Under the pieces are notes generated by a model. It was not told where the DNA came from and did no database searches. It was given only the letters and a program-made list of their open reading frames with translations. The translations under genes were made by a program, and so were the position numbers. From an uncultured Eubacteriales bacterium (lineage in GTDB: Bacteria; Bacillota; Clostridia; Peptostreptococcales; Anaerovoracaceae), in assembly GCA_900553025.1 (NCBI GenBank), contig USBT01000002.1, positions 13,236-77,235 on the forward strand: 64,000 nucleotides of DNA. The letters are read 5' to 3'. Positions 1-9,390 of the stretch are shown here, piece after piece; position 1 is the stretch's first letter; every line of letters starts with the position of its first letter.

Positions 1-1308
1 GAAAAGAAACTCAAATCCAATGAAGTTGATGAAGAAGCGCAAGCTGTAGAAGTAAAAGATAAGGATAGAGATGCGACTGTAAAAATTAAGGAAAGCGTTG
101 TTAATGTGAACAATTTCTCAATAAAGAGGATAATTTTTATTGCGCTCGGACTTATCATATTTTATCTAGCAATCAAGAATATTGCAGTAGTAATAAGCTA
201 CATAGGGACATTTATCTCGTTTTTCACACCATTTATACTGGGAGCAGCCCTAGCATTTGTCATAAATGTGCCGATGACCAAGATTGAAGGCTTCCTCTTT
301 AAAAAAGTACCAAAGAATCCAAAGACGAGGCTGCAAAAATGTGCAAAAGCTCTCAAAAGACCTGTGAGCATGCTGATAGCATTGCTTTTAGTTTTCGGAG
401 CAATAGTGGTTGCAGGCATAATAATCGTACCGCAGGTTGCTAGTGGACTGGAATCACTAGCTGATGCGTTGCCAGGTGCTATGAATCGTCTAGAAAACTG
501 GATATCCTTAAATGCGAACAAAATAGATGCAGTTGAAAATCTGATGAACAAGGTTGACATTGATCTGGATTCTGTGGGTAGAGAACTTGCAAACACGGCA
601 AAAGGCTGGGCGGCTGCGATGCTCGATAGTGGATTCAGCACTGTTTCAAATATTGTCAATGGTATTTTTGAATTTGTAATAGGATTGGTATTCGCTATAT
701 ACATACTGCTTCAAAAGGAAAAACTTGGAAGACAGGGCAAGCAGATAGTATATGCTTCATTTACTAAAAAACCAGCCGATAAAATTATGTATATAACAGG
801 GATGACAAGGGATGTATTCAAGGGTTTCATATCAGGACAATGCGTCGATGGGATAATCAATGCGATATTATTTTTTATCATCCTGACTATACTCGGCATT
901 CCTTACGCTGTAATGCTCAGTATATTCACAGGTTTTATGGCAATGATACCAATAATAGGATCTTTTATTGGAGCAGGTGTGGGAGTTATCATTGTTTTGA
1001 TAATGGATCCGTCACAGGTTCTTTATTTTATAATTCTGTATATTGTCGTTCAGCAATTAGACGGAAATGTTATATACCCACTCATTGCAGGAAACTCCAT
1101 GGGCTTACCGTCAATATGGGTGCTTATGGCTGTTACAGTCGGAGGTAGCATGATGGGAATACTAGGAATGATTCTCTTTATTCCAATCTGCTCAGTCTTA
1201 TATCAGCTGACAAGACATTACGTACTCAGACGACTTGATGATAACGATGTAGATAAGGAAAAATGGGAAAAGCCTCTAGAGCTTGATGCTGATGTCCTTG
1301 ACAAATAA
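1..1308 (+). CDS. AI-2E family transporter (permease), 5' end outside window
   Basis: Polytopic membrane protein of the AI-2E transporter (PerM/YdiK-like) family, a group of putative exporters or ion antiporters whose substrate is rarely known. About seven hydrophobic segments are visible, with the family layout: two N-terminal helices, a long extracytoplasmic loop, then a C-terminal helix bundle containing Gly/Pro-rich stretches such as GIPYAVMLSIFTGFMAMIPI. A GTG at 106 could start a 400-residue protein, with a weak AAGG about 12 bases upstream. However, the same frame is open to base 1 and encodes a strongly charged Glu/Lys/Asp segment, so the true start probably lies left of the window. 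It converges on the permease at 1355; a hairpin separates them. Family call is firm, substrate unknown. Confidence 0.85.
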   Translation, partial: EKKLKSNEVDEEAQAVEVKDKDRDATVKIKESVVNVNNFSIKRIIFIALGLIIFYLAIKNIAVVISYIGTFISFFTPFILGAALAFVINVPMTKIEGFLFKKVPKNPKTRLQKCAKALKRPVSMLIALLLVFGAIVVAGIIIVPQVASGLESLADALPGAMNRLENWISLNANKIDAVENLMNKVDIDLDSVGRELANTAKGWAAAMLDSGFSTVSNIVNGIFEFVIGLVFAIYILLQKEKLGRQGKQIVYASFTKKPADKIMYITGMTRDVFKGFISGQCVDGIINAILFFIILTILGIPYAVMLSIFTGFMAMIPIIGSFIGAGVGVIIVLIMDPSQVLYFIILYIVVQQLDGNVIYPLIAGNSMGLPSIWVLMAVTVGGSMMGILGMILFIPICSVLYQLTRHYVLRRLDDNDVDKEKWEKPLELDADVLDK

Positions 1309-1310
1309 GG

Positions 1311-1346
1311 TGATGTGGGGCTGTTTCACAGAAATAAGCCCCATCA
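1311..1346. terminator. Hairpin between convergent genes
   Basis: An inverted repeat pairs TGGGGCT (1316-1322) with AGCCCCA (1337-1343), extended outward after a two-base bulge, around a 14-base loop. It lies between two convergent stop codons, so it probably serves both strands. There is no clear T-run on either side, so the terminator call is tentative. Confidence 0.5.
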
Positions 1347-1354
1347 TATAGCAT

Positions 1355-3952
1355 CTAATCCATCACCTTAAGTGAATCTATCATATCTATCTTTTTGATT
1401 TTAAAGTACATTATAAAGTTTACGATGGCTGCAAATATCATTGTTAGGACGAAAGCTATCAGATAGCTGAACCATGAGATTCTAAGCTGGAAATATACCA
1501 TTTCAACCTGAATTTGGTGCATAACAAAGGCATGCAGAAGCCTTCCGAGCGCGACTCCAATCAAAGCACCAAAGGCTGTCAAGAAGGTGCTTTCTCTGAA
1601 TATGTAAAGGGCAGTTTCCTTAGGGTAGAAGCCTAATACTTTGATAGTTGCAATTTCTCTAACTCTTTCTGTGATGCTGATATTTGAGAGATTATACAAA
1701 ACTATGAGTGCTAGCCCAGCGGCAGCAAGCACTATGACCGCAATGACGGAGTTTAGACTGTCCATCATATTTGTTATTCGTGTATAGTTGTCATGATTTA
1801 TTATGGTTCCACTTACATTTTCATCATCGAGAACACCTACAGATGAGTCGAATATTTTGTCGACAGATGACTTGTCGTTGTGTGCAACTGGCCTATCCAG
1901 ACCTTTCACGTTTACAAGTGCCTCATTCATGCTGGCGGACTTGCCAAAGTAATTTTTGTATGTCGCCGTGTTCATATAGATATAGTTATCTATAAAGTTT
2001 CGAGTTACGGCAGCAACCTCAAATTCGGCGGATTTTCCAGCCTCATTTTTGAGATTAATTTTAGAGCCCACCTTAACTCCTTGCTCATCAGCAAGCTTCT
2101 CGCAGATTATTATTTTTCCATTGCTTGGTATCTCAAGACTTTTGCCTCTCATTTCGAGATTTACAAAGTCTTTGATATTCTTTTTATCGGAAGCTATAAG
2201 CTTTAAATCTATAGTGTCCTTTTTTCTTTTGTATTTGAGTGTTTCGCCATGATAAAACATGGATTTGTCAATTGTTTTATTGTCTTTAAGAAAGTCTGAC
2301 TCGGACCCTTTCATATCTTTGCTAAAGTTTATTTTGTAATCGTAGACTGAGATTTCTTCGTACTGATAGCTTGCGATGTTTTTGATTGAATCGTTGATAC
2401 CAAAGCCTGTTAAAAGTAGAGCTGTACATCCACCTATGCCAAGTAGCATCATGAATAGTCTTTTTTTGTATCTAAATATATTTCTAAAAGTCACCTTGTA
2501 TAGGAAGCTGAATTTTTGCCATATGAATGGTATTTTCTCTAGCAAAATACGTTTTCCTTCTTTTGGAGATTTCGGGATAATGAGGGACGCCGGCATACCC
2601 TTTCTGTCCTCGTGAAAGGCGAGGAAGGTTGCTCCTGCTGAACCTGCTATGCATACGGCAAGGGTTGCAATGCCAAGTGCGACATTGTGAGGGTAGTTGA
2701 TAGGTGTATCAAAGTGATAAAATGATTGATATGCATCCCATATGGTTGTCGGGAATACATAACTCCCACCGAGATAGCCAAGTACTGCTCCGATGAATGT
2801 TGCGCTGACTGCATAAAACAGGTATTTGCCGAGGATTACGGAGTCTTTGTAGCCAAGGGCTTTTAGCACACCGATTTCGGTTCTCTGTTCATCTACAAGC
2901 CTTGCCATGGACGTCATAACCACGAGTGCTGCGACAAGGAAGAAGAATGCCGGAAATACGTTGGCAATGCCACGCACTATGTTGGAATCGCTTTCGAATG
3001 TAGCATAGCCTGCATTGTGATTTCGGTCGAACAGGTATGTCGTTGGCTTTTGGATCTTAGAAACAGCTTCCTTTATAACAAAATCTGGAGCCTTCGCAAG
3101 TCCTACTTTTTTGAATTTGGCGTTAGCCTGCTTCTTGGCGTCTGAAACGAGCCTGTCGTATCTGTCATTTGAAACCTTTGTGAGCACATCAGAAACCTTA
3201 TCCCTGCTGTCTTCAATGGCATCCTCATATTCCTTGGTGTATATCTTCGGCCTATTTTTGATTGTTAATGCAACGGAAGTAAAATATTTGAAATCGAAGG
3301 CTTTCCCTGGCACATAGACATAGGAGTAAACTGTACCGTTGCCTAGATTTGAATAGCCTTTTTCCTGATTAAGAAAAATAGGCGATGACACGAGACCAAC
3401 TATTTTGAATGAGTTGACCTTAAAGTCGCTGGAAGCTCTGCCTTTGAAGGTATTTTCGGCTTTCTTTATTAAGGATTTGTCCGAATTTTTAATCTTGATT
3501 GTTTTTCCTATGTCATTACTGTCAAAAATGCCGTTATCGGCCACACATTCAGATGACTTTGTTGGCATTCTTCCCTCGGAAAGTTTAGGCATATCGACAT
3601 GGTTTTTCGGCATGGATATAGCCTTTATGACCCTCTCGACATCTTCATTGTCCATGTAAACAAAATCTTTTGATTTGAAGCCCTCGACCTTATCAAGTGG
3701 TATTTTGTTATTGCCCTTGCTAAGACTGTCCTCTATTTTGTTGATGTCCTTGCCTGTAAATCCGAGAGTGGAAATCATTTCGAAATCGTGCATATTTTGT
3801 TTGTTTAAGAGTCCGTCAACGGTTGTGACCATAACGTCCCTTGATTGAACGAGGCCGGCAAAAAATCCTACTCCAAGGGCAACGATAGCTATTATCGCAA
3901 AATATCTGCCCAGGCTCTTTGTTATTTCTCTAATTGTGCTTTTTAACAACAT
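1355..3952 (-). CDS. FtsX-like ABC transporter permease
   Basis: Large (865 aa) MacB/FtsX-type permease. It has an N-terminal transmembrane helix at about residues 15-35, a long extracytoplasmic domain, three helices (about 330-440), then a second repeat of one helix (about 500), a periplasmic-like domain and three C-terminal helices. This is the duplicated FtsX-domain architecture of ABC exporters that move lipoproteins, peptides or antibiotics. The ATG follows an AGGGGAAG ribosome site. The matching ATPase lies immediately upstream on the same strand (gap of 38 bases), so the two form an operon and presumably one complex. No sensor kinase/regulator pair is adjacent, unlike bacitracin-type systems. 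Substrate cannot be inferred. Confidence 0.88.
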   Translation of the reverse strand: MLLKSTIREITKSLGRYFAIIAIVALGVGFFAGLVQSRDVMVTTVDGLLNKQNMHDFEMISTLGFTGKDINKIEDSLSKGNNKIPLDKVEGFKSKDFVYMDNEDVERVIKAISMPKNHVDMPKLSEGRMPTKSSECVADNGIFDSNDIGKTIKIKNSDKSLIKKAENTFKGRASSDFKVNSFKIVGLVSSPIFLNQEKGYSNLGNGTVYSYVYVPGKAFDFKYFTSVALTIKNRPKIYTKEYEDAIEDSRDKVSDVLTKVSNDRYDRLVSDAKKQANAKFKKVGLAKAPDFVIKEAVSKIQKPTTYLFDRNHNAGYATFESDSNIVRGIANVFPAFFFLVAALVVMTSMARLVDEQRTEIGVLKALGYKDSVILGKYLFYAVSATFIGAVLGYLGGSYVFPTTIWDAYQSFYHFDTPINYPHNVALGIATLAVCIAGSAGATFLAFHEDRKGMPASLIIPKSPKEGKRILLEKIPFIWQKFSFLYKVTFRNIFRYKKRLFMMLLGIGGCTALLLTGFGINDSIKNIASYQYEEISVYDYKINFSKDMKGSESDFLKDNKTIDKSMFYHGETLKYKRKKDTIDLKLIASDKKNIKDFVNLEMRGKSLEIPSNGKIIICEKLADEQGVKVGSKINLKNEAGKSAEFEVAAVTRNFIDNYIYMNTATYKNYFGKSASMNEALVNVKGLDRPVAHNDKSSVDKIFDSSVGVLDDENVSGTIINHDNYTRITNMMDSLNSVIAVIVLAAAGLALIVLYNLSNISITERVREIATIKVLGFYPKETALYIFRESTFLTAFGALIGVALGRLLHAFVMHQIQVEMVYFQLRISWFSYLIAFVLTMIFAAIVNFIMYFKIKKIDMIDSLKVMD

Positions 3953-3990
3953 TTCGAAGCTTCCCCTAATCTAAAAATCTATGCCAAGTC

Positions 3991-4692
3991 TTACCACTCG
4001 ATTTCCTCAATCGGAACGATGTTTTCGTTTATTTCCTCAGATGTGACTGTGCCATTCTTGACGTGGATAACCCTGTCTGCCATAGCTGTGAGTGCGGTGT
4101 TATGTGTGATGATTATTACAGTCATGCCCGTGGTTTTGCAGGTATTATATAGAAGTCGCAAAACAGTTTTGCCGGTTATGTAGTCTAGTGCTCCGGTTGG
4201 CTCATCACAAAGCAAGAGCTTGGGGTTCTTAGCAAGTGCTCTTGCGATTGCTACACGCTGCTGCTCTCCTCCAGAAAGCTGAGATGGGAAGTTCTTTAGA
4301 CGTTCACCAAGTCCAACGTGTTTGAGTACTTCTTCTGAGTCAATCGGGTCATTGCAGATCTGAGTTGCGAGGCTCACATTTTCCACAACGGTCAGGTTCT
4401 GAATGAGGTTGTAAAATTGGAATATAAAGCCGATATCGTGGCGTCTGTAGTCTGTTAGTTCTTTTTGAGAATATTTGGATATGTCTTTGCCGTCCAAAAT
4501 AACATTTCCATCGGACAGAGTATCCATGCCGCCTAGGATGTTAAGAAGGGTTGTTTTGCCTGCTCCAGAAGGCCCGACAATCACGACAAATTCGCCTTTC
4601 TCGACGGAAAAGCTGGCGTCTTTGAGCGCCTCAATGTTGACTTCTCCCATGTGGTAAACTTTTTTTACGTTTTTAAATTCTACATAACTCAT
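3991..4692 (-). CDS. ABC transporter ATP-binding protein (MacB/LolD type)
   Basis: 233-residue ATPase with all ABC motifs: Walker [10 protein letters not shown] near residues 40-48, Q-loop FQFYNLI, signature LSGGEQQR, Walker [13 protein letters not shown] and a switch histidine in IITHN. Size and the ALDYITGK stretch after Walker B fit the LolD/MacB subfamily that pairs with FtsX-like permeases, which is exactly the neighbour downstream. It is the first gene of the two-gene minus-strand operon; an extended -10 element lies about 65 bases upstream. It energises the permease from the cytoplasmic face. Confidence 0.93.
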   Translation of the reverse strand: MSYVEFKNVKKVYHMGEVNIEALKDASFSVEKGEFVVIVGPSGAGKTTLLNILGGMDTLSDGNVILDGKDISKYSQKELTDYRRHDIGFIFQFYNLIQNLTVVENVSLATQICNDPIDSEEVLKHVGLGERLKNFPSQLSGGEQQRVAIARALAKNPKLLLCDEPTGALDYITGKTVLRLLYNTCKTTGMTVIIITHNTALTAMADRVIHVKNGTVTSEEINENIVPIEEIEW

Positions 4693-4754
4693 TTTGATTA
4701 TTCCTCTAGTTTATCAATATTGCATTGCAGCAATTGAGTAAATTTCATACGGTA

Positions 4755-4763
4755 ATTATATCA
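4755..4763 (-). promoter_or_regulatory. Extended -10 promoter for the ABC exporter operon
   Basis: Read on the minus strand the bases are TGATATAAT, a perfect extended -10 (TGn-TATAAT). No good -35 is visible, which extended -10 promoters tolerate. It faces the ATPase gene starting at 4692. Confidence 0.5.
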
Positions 4764-4883
4764 TATACGCGGGAGTTCTAAAAGATGGACGGGGATAAAT
4801 AGATGGCTATGGATACTGAAGTTAATAGCAAATTTTTCAAGAATATTAATCAAAAATTTATCACTACAAAATTTCTTAGAATT

Positions 4884-4892
4884 TGATATAAT
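4884..4892 (+). promoter_or_regulatory. Extended -10 promoter for the 5'-nucleotidase gene
   Basis: TGATATAAT, again a perfect extended -10 element, with no convincing -35. It is about 40 bases before the ATG at 4931 and back-to-back with the minus-strand promoter of the ABC operon. Confidence 0.5.
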
Positions 4893-4930
4893 TAAACGTA
4901 AGAAAAATTAAAATAATGCGGAGGAGTACG

Positions 4931-7204
4931 ATGCTGAAGAGAATATTGATAGGATTACTTTGTGTAATTGTTGCGGCTGCTATGATTGTTCCAGCAATAA
5001 TAAGCTTTGCCCAGCCGGCGAATGCTGTAAACGCAATCGGAGAGAATGCAGAAGAGAAAAAGGGAGACCCGAACAAGCTGACTATTTTGTTCGAGCACGA
5101 TATGCACTCTCATCTTGAGAAATTCCCCAATATGGCAACTGTAATCAAGCAAACAAAGGAAGAGGATCCAGACACTTTAATTTTGGATGCTGGAGATTTT
5201 TCCATGGGAACTCCCTATCAGACCATATATAGGAATGAAGCCGCTGAGTTGAGAATGATGGGGTTTGTGGGTTTTGATGTTACAACACTCGGTAATCACG
5301 AGTTCGATTACAGACCAGCGGGTCTTGCAGACATGCTAAATAGCGCGGTCAAAAAGTCAGCAGAAGATAAGAAAAAGTTTGACGAGGATGTCAACAGAAG
5401 ATATCTAATTAATGCTAGGAATAAACCTGAAAATCCATATAGATTACCACAAATGGTCAACTCAAATATTGACATGGAGGCGACAATAAAAGATAAGGCT
5501 TTGAAGGAGAAAGGTGAGCTTCTGAAGTCAGCACTCGAAAATTATGGTAGCAAAGAATATACGATAATCGAGAAAAATGGCAAGAAGATCGCTGTGTTTG
5601 GCATCTTTGGAAAGCAAAGCCTCGACTATGCCCCAGAGGCAAATACGAAGTTTAAAGAACCTGTTAAGTCGGCTAAGGCAACTGTAAAGAAGATAAAGTC
5701 TGAGAAGCCGGATATAATAATAGCGGTTTCGCATAGCGGAACAAACGAGAATAAGGAAGAGTCGGAGGACGAAATTCTTGCTCGTGAAGTGCCGGATATT
5801 GATTTGATAATTAGTGGACACAGCCATACCTTCATGACTGAACCCATTAAAGTCGGCAAAACAACTATAGTTTCTACTGGATGCTATAATTCAAACATTG
5901 GAAAACTAAGCCTCCAAAGGTCTAGCGATGGAAAGAGATTTGAACTTTCGAGTTTTGATTCTTTGCCGCTTTCGAGTGTTGAGCCGGATGAGGAAACAAG
6001 CAAGGAGCTTAAAAGATTCAGAGATCTTGTGGACGAAGAGTTCTTTAAGCCTTATGGTTATACATGGGATCAGGTGCTTACGAAAAGCGATTTTGATTTT
6101 GAAAATGCAGAAAATCTCGGAATACGTCAGGAAGAAACCAGGCTTGGCAACATTCTTTCCGATGCCTTTATCTACGCTGTGAAGGAAGCCGAGGGAGAAC
6201 ATTACGAGCCTATAACAGCTTCGATTATAAATGCTGGAACAATAAGAGGTAGCTTTAACAAGGGAGAGATAAAGGCTGGAGACGCATATAACAGCCTCTC
6301 GATTGGAACTGGTGCTGATGGAAAGCCTGGATATCCACTTGTTTCAGTGTATCTTACGGGAAAAGAACTCAGAGGACTTGCTGAGGTTGACGCGACTGTT
6401 TCGGATATGATGATGGAAGCAAGGCTATATATTTCAGGTCTGATGTACAGGATAAATCCTCATAGATTGTTCCTCAATAGGGTTTCCGAGATATATAAGG
6501 TTAACGTTGATGGCTCAGAATTTAGGGGTACTCTTCCATATGCAGAAGGGATAGGTCATGATCCTGAAAATCCTAGCAGAGTTTCAGAACGCAAGGATTT
6601 TCAGAAAATCGAGGACGCTGTAAGAGATGTGGAGAATAGTTCAGGCATAGAAGAGCTTGAAGCTGATAAGCTATATAGGATTGTTGGCGATCTATACGAA
6701 TGTCAGATGATAGGACTTGTTAACGAAAAATCTAAAGGCTTGCTTTCGATAACGCCAAAGGATAAGGATGGCAATGAAATCGAAGATTTTGAAAAATATA
6801 TTATTAAAAGTCCAGATGGCAGCGAACTAAAGGAATGGTATGCGGTTGTAAGATATATGGATTCTTTCGGTGATAACGGTGTGCCAAATTCATATGCTAA
6901 TCTGCAAGGGAGAAAGATTGTTGAAGATGTCAAATCTTTGGGCAGTTATGTTAAAAATCCGAGTAAAATATTTTGGATGGCGGTCGGCGTACTCGTGCTC
7001 GGTATTTCAGTTCTGTTGCTTATTATTATTTTGATAGTTAAACTTTTGAGAAGGATATTCGGCTATTCTAGAAGAAGAAATAATGTTCCGACGGGGTTGT
7101 TCGGACCTTCAGGGAGCTCAGTATATAGGGCATCTTCTGGAGGTAGCACTATATTCAAACATAGAAAAAATAAGTATAAAGCAGGATGGAAGAGAAGACG
7201 CTAA
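4931..7204 (+). CDS. Secreted, membrane-anchored 5'-nucleotidase/metallophosphoesterase
   Basis: About 757 aa. The start is placed at ATG 4931, seven bases after CGGAGGAG, rather than an upstream in-frame ATG at 4916 that overlaps this ribosome site. A signal peptide covers about residues 1-32. The metallophosphoesterase domain shows metal-site motifs HDMHSH (56-61), DAGDF (86-90), GNHEFDY (121-127) and SGHSH (about 295-299). The 5'-nucleotidase C-terminal domain follows (NAGTIRGSF near 434). A C-terminal helix (about 680-704) is followed by a roughly 50-residue Arg/Lys/Gly/Ser-rich tail instead of an LPXTG sorting signal. Likely hydrolyses extracellular nucleotides or other phosphoesters at the cell surface; it may feed the nucleoside importer at 40.3-45 kb, but they are not linked. 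Confidence 0.88.
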   Translation: MLKRILIGLLCVIVAAAMIVPAIISFAQPANAVNAIGENAEEKKGDPNKLTILFEHDMHSHLEKFPNMATVIKQTKEEDPDTLILDAGDFSMGTPYQTIYRNEAAELRMMGFVGFDVTTLGNHEFDYRPAGLADMLNSAVKKSAEDKKKFDEDVNRRYLINARNKPENPYRLPQMVNSNIDMEATIKDKALKEKGELLKSALENYGSKEYTIIEKNGKKIAVFGIFGKQSLDYAPEANTKFKEPVKSAKATVKKIKSEKPDIIIAVSHSGTNENKEESEDEILAREVPDIDLIISGHSHTFMTEPIKVGKTTIVSTGCYNSNIGKLSLQRSSDGKRFELSSFDSLPLSSVEPDEETSKELKRFRDLVDEEFFKPYGYTWDQVLTKSDFDFENAENLGIRQEETRLGNILSDAFIYAVKEAEGEHYEPITASIINAGTIRGSFNKGEIKAGDAYNSLSIGTGADGKPGYPLVSVYLTGKELRGLAEVDATVSDMMMEARLYISGLMYRINPHRLFLNRVSEIYKVNVDGSEFRGTLPYAEGIGHDPENPSRVSERKDFQKIEDAVRDVENSSGIEELEADKLYRIVGDLYECQMIGLVNEKSKGLLSITPKDKDGNEIEDFEKYIIKSPDGSELKEWYAVVRYMDSFGDNGVPNSYANLQGRKIVEDVKSLGSYVKNPSKIFWMAVGVLVLGISVLLLIIILIVKLLRRIFGYSRRRNNVPTGLFGPSGSSVYRASSGGSTIFKHRKNKYKAGWKRRR

Positions 7205-7269
7205 AAGAATTAACGGAGTTCTTCGAATCACATCTAAAGATAATTCATTAGAGGAAACGTATTGCTAAG

Positions 7270-7310
7270 AATGCCATATCAAGTGTAATTTCATTTGGTA
7301 TGGCATTTTA
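7270..7310 (+). terminator. Intrinsic terminator after the 5'-nucleotidase
   Basis: A 12-bp stem (7270-7281 with 7296-7307, one G-U pair) around AATGCCAT / ATGGCATT, followed by a T-rich stretch. It separates the nucleotidase gene from the mraZ promoter region. Confidence 0.7.
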
Positions 7311-7580
7311 GCTTTCTTTATTTTGGAAAAGATATATCAATTGAATGAAATTTGTAGTAAAATCGAATATTTTGCGCCAAGAACATCTGTTTGCACAATA
7401 TGTAGGGCATTTTGGCATGTGTTACACTTTTTAACCACTATTGTGGTATTAAAACCACGTATTTCCCCTATTAGATCTTAAAAATGTTGAAAAGTGGTGA
7501 AAAGTGGTGTAAAATGGTGTAAACAAAAATCAATATGGATGCGTGTCTGTTTTGATAATTTATAGCTTGAGGTGAAGGAT
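7311..7580 (+). promoter_or_regulatory. mraZ upstream region with tandem MraZ boxes (7481-7520)
   Basis: Gene-free leader of the dcw cluster. Bases 7481-7520 hold four head-to-tail 10-bp units: AAAATGTTGA, AAAGTGGTGA, AAAGTGGTGT and AAAATGGTGT. MraZ proteins are known to bind such short TGG-containing direct repeats at one-helical-turn spacing upstream of their own gene. Further related half-sites lie upstream: AAAAAGTG on the minus strand near 7425-7432, and an inverted ACCAC-TATT-GTGGT at 7434-7447. A GATAAT at 7554-7559 could be the -10. Autoregulation by MraZ is inferred from the repeats. Confidence 0.7.
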
Positions 7581-8012
7581 ATGTTTATGGGAACATATAA
7601 CAATTCAATAGACGGAAAAAACCGGATGATTGTTCCCGTTAAGCATAGGGAAGGTCTTGGGAGTAGATGTATTTTGACAAAAGGGCTAGATAAATGTCTG
7701 TATATTTACACCTTATCAGACTGGGAGAAACAAATGGACAAGATTTCGAACATGCCCGAATCTGATCCTAAGGTGAGAGCCTTCATCAGACACTTTTGTG
7801 CTAATGCTGTAGAATGTGAATTTGATAAACAGGGAAGAATAGTGATTCCTGCAGAGCTCAAAGCATATGGTGAGTTTTCAAAGGAGCTTGTTACTATGGG
7901 TGCTATGAAAAAAATTGAAATTTGGGCGAAGGAAGTCTGGGATGCAGATGAAGATGGTCAGAAAATGGACACCGAAGCCTTTAGTGATGCTTTGTCTTTG
8001 TACCAATTTTAG
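7581..8012 (+). CDS. mraZ: Transcriptional regulator MraZ
   Basis: 143-residue MraZ/SpoVT-AbrB-like DNA-binding protein, first gene of the dcw cluster. It carries two MraZ repeats: GTYNNSIDGKNRMIVP near the N-terminus and ECEFDKQGRIVIPAEL in the second half. The start is ATG 7581 (Met-Phe-Met-Gly), seven bases after TGAGGTGA; an upstream GTG at 7572 overlaps that ribosome site. MraZ forms ring-shaped oligomers and controls its own operon, and the tandem repeats just upstream fit that role. rsmH follows 15 bases downstream, the usual pair. Confidence 0.95.
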   Translation: MFMGTYNNSIDGKNRMIVPVKHREGLGSRCILTKGLDKCLYIYTLSDWEKQMDKISNMPESDPKVRAFIRHFCANAVECEFDKQGRIVIPAELKAYGEFSKELVTMGAMKKIEIWAKEVWDADEDGQKMDTEAFSDALSLYQF

Positions 8013-8027
8013 GCAGAGGTAAAGGGG

Positions 8028-9017
8028 ATGCCAACTAAAATCGGTAATGGAAAAAGTCAAACCACAGAGTACAAGCATATAACTGTTTTGTCGGAAGAAT
8101 CCATCGAGGCTTTGAATATCAAGACGAATGGAATTTATGTGGACGGCACATTAGGTGGTGGTGGGCACAGTGCTCTGATATGCGAGAAGCTTGGCCCAAA
8201 AGGAACTCTTATAGGAATTGATAGAGATACGGATGCACTTTCAGCCGCTGGGGATAGGCTGAGTAAGTACAACTGTAAAAAGATTTTTGTTCATAACAAT
8301 TACTCGAACATTAAAGAAGTTTTAGGGGAACTTTGTTCTGAGGGAAAGATTGGGAAAAATAAGATAGACGGAGCGGTATTAGACTTAGGCGTTTCATCAT
8401 TTCAGCTGGACAATGAGTCAAGAGGATTTTCATATATGAAAAAATCACCGCTCGACATGAGAATGGATACGGAAGACAGGCTCTCTGCCTATGATGTTGT
8501 CAATGGATATGACCAAAGAAGTTTAGCGGATATCATAACAAAATACGGCGAGGAAGCTTGGTCTAAGAGAATTGCGAAATTCATAGTTGAGGCGAGGGCT
8601 GAAAAACCCATAGAAAACACAGAGGAATTGGTTGAGATTATTAAGGCAGCAATTCCGGCGAGGGCAAGAAGAGATGGTCCGCATCCTGCAAAGAGGACCT
8701 TTCAAGCAATTAGGATTGAGGTTAATCAGGAGCTTGCACATCTCGAAAAGGCTGTTTCAGATTTTTGTGATTGTTTGGACTTCGGAGGAAGACTTTGTAT
8801 AATTTCGTTTCACTCTCTGGAAGACAGAATAGTAAAGAATATTATAAGCAAAAGGGCAAACCCTTGCACTTGTCCGCCAGAGTTTCCGATATGTGTATGT
8901 GGAAAGACTGCTGACATACGAAAGATTTCAGGAAAGCCAGTTCTACCTTCAAAAGAAGAAGTCGAACATAATCCTAGATCGCGGAGTGCTAAAATGAGGG
9001 TATGTGAAAAAATATAG
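8028..9017 (+). CDS. rsmH: 16S rRNA (cytosine1402-N4)-methyltransferase RsmH
   Basis: 329 aa, normal length for RsmH (MraW). It transfers a methyl group from S-adenosylmethionine to N4 of C1402 in the ribosomal P site. The SAM-binding loop [10 protein letters not shown] is at residues 40-49, followed by GIDRDTDAL, the catalytic-region [10 protein letters not shown] (about 122) and the C-terminal motif [10 protein letters not shown]. The start follows GAGGTAAAGGGG. It lies between mraZ and the ftsL-like gene in the canonical order. Confidence 0.97.
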   Translation: MPTKIGNGKSQTTEYKHITVLSEESIEALNIKTNGIYVDGTLGGGGHSALICEKLGPKGTLIGIDRDTDALSAAGDRLSKYNCKKIFVHNNYSNIKEVLGELCSEGKIGKNKIDGAVLDLGVSSFQLDNESRGFSYMKKSPLDMRMDTEDRLSAYDVVNGYDQRSLADIITKYGEEAWSKRIAKFIVEARAEKPIENTEELVEIIKAAIPARARRDGPHPAKRTFQAIRIEVNQELAHLEKAVSDFCDCLDFGGRLCIISFHSLEDRIVKNIISKRANPCTCPPEFPICVCGKTADIRKISGKPVLPSKEEVEHNPRSRSAKMRVCEKI

Positions 9018-9043
9018 TCAGGTGGACATTGTGGGGGATAAAG

Positions 9044-9370
9044 ATGGCTAGAAAACAAAAAGTTAAAATTATCTTTTTTATACTGATGATTGGACTAGTT
9101 CTTGCTTTTATGGTTTTAGCTGAAGCGTTTAATGCAACTATACAACATGAGAATAATGAGTACTCTAAAACGAATGCTGATATTCAAGGTGAAATAGATA
9201 CGCTTAAGGTAAAGGTTAAATCATCTAATAACATTGAGAACATAGAGAAAGTCGCAATTGAAAATCTTGGCATGGTTTACCCCGGCGATGAACAGTGTGT
9301 TTATTTAACAGAAAATGATAAGCCAAAGGGGGGCTTTGCGGCTATGCTAAAAAGTCAGGCGTACAATTAG
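9044..9370 (+). CDS. ftsL: FtsL-like cell division protein
   Basis: Small (108 aa) bitopic protein: a basic N-terminus, one transmembrane helix at about residues 8-28, then a heptad-rich stretch (about 40-75) ending in the family motif AIENLGMVYPGDEQ. Position immediately after rsmH and this architecture mark FtsL, which with DivIB and DivIC recruits FtsW/PBP to the septum. Sequence conservation in the FtsL/DivIC group is low, so the symbol rests partly on position. The start is ATG 9044, after GGGGGAT; a GTG at 9029 would overlap that ribosome site. A terminator follows. Confidence 0.85.
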   Translation: MARKQKVKIIFFILMIGLVLAFMVLAEAFNATIQHENNEYSKTNADIQGEIDTLKVKVKSSNNIENIEKVAIENLGMVYPGDEQCVYLTENDKPKGGFAAMLKSQAYN

Positions 9371-9390
9371 TTGAATAAATCGGAGAATAG

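Noticed and set aside
198..704. A 168-codon antisense frame in the AI-2E permease
   Set aside because: Shadow of the membrane protein; composition is that of reversed hydrophobic codons.
7083..7268. A 61-codon ORF overlapping the 3' end of the nucleotidase gene
   Set aside because: Out of frame with a well-supported gene, no ribosome site, ends just before the terminator; no protein-like pattern.
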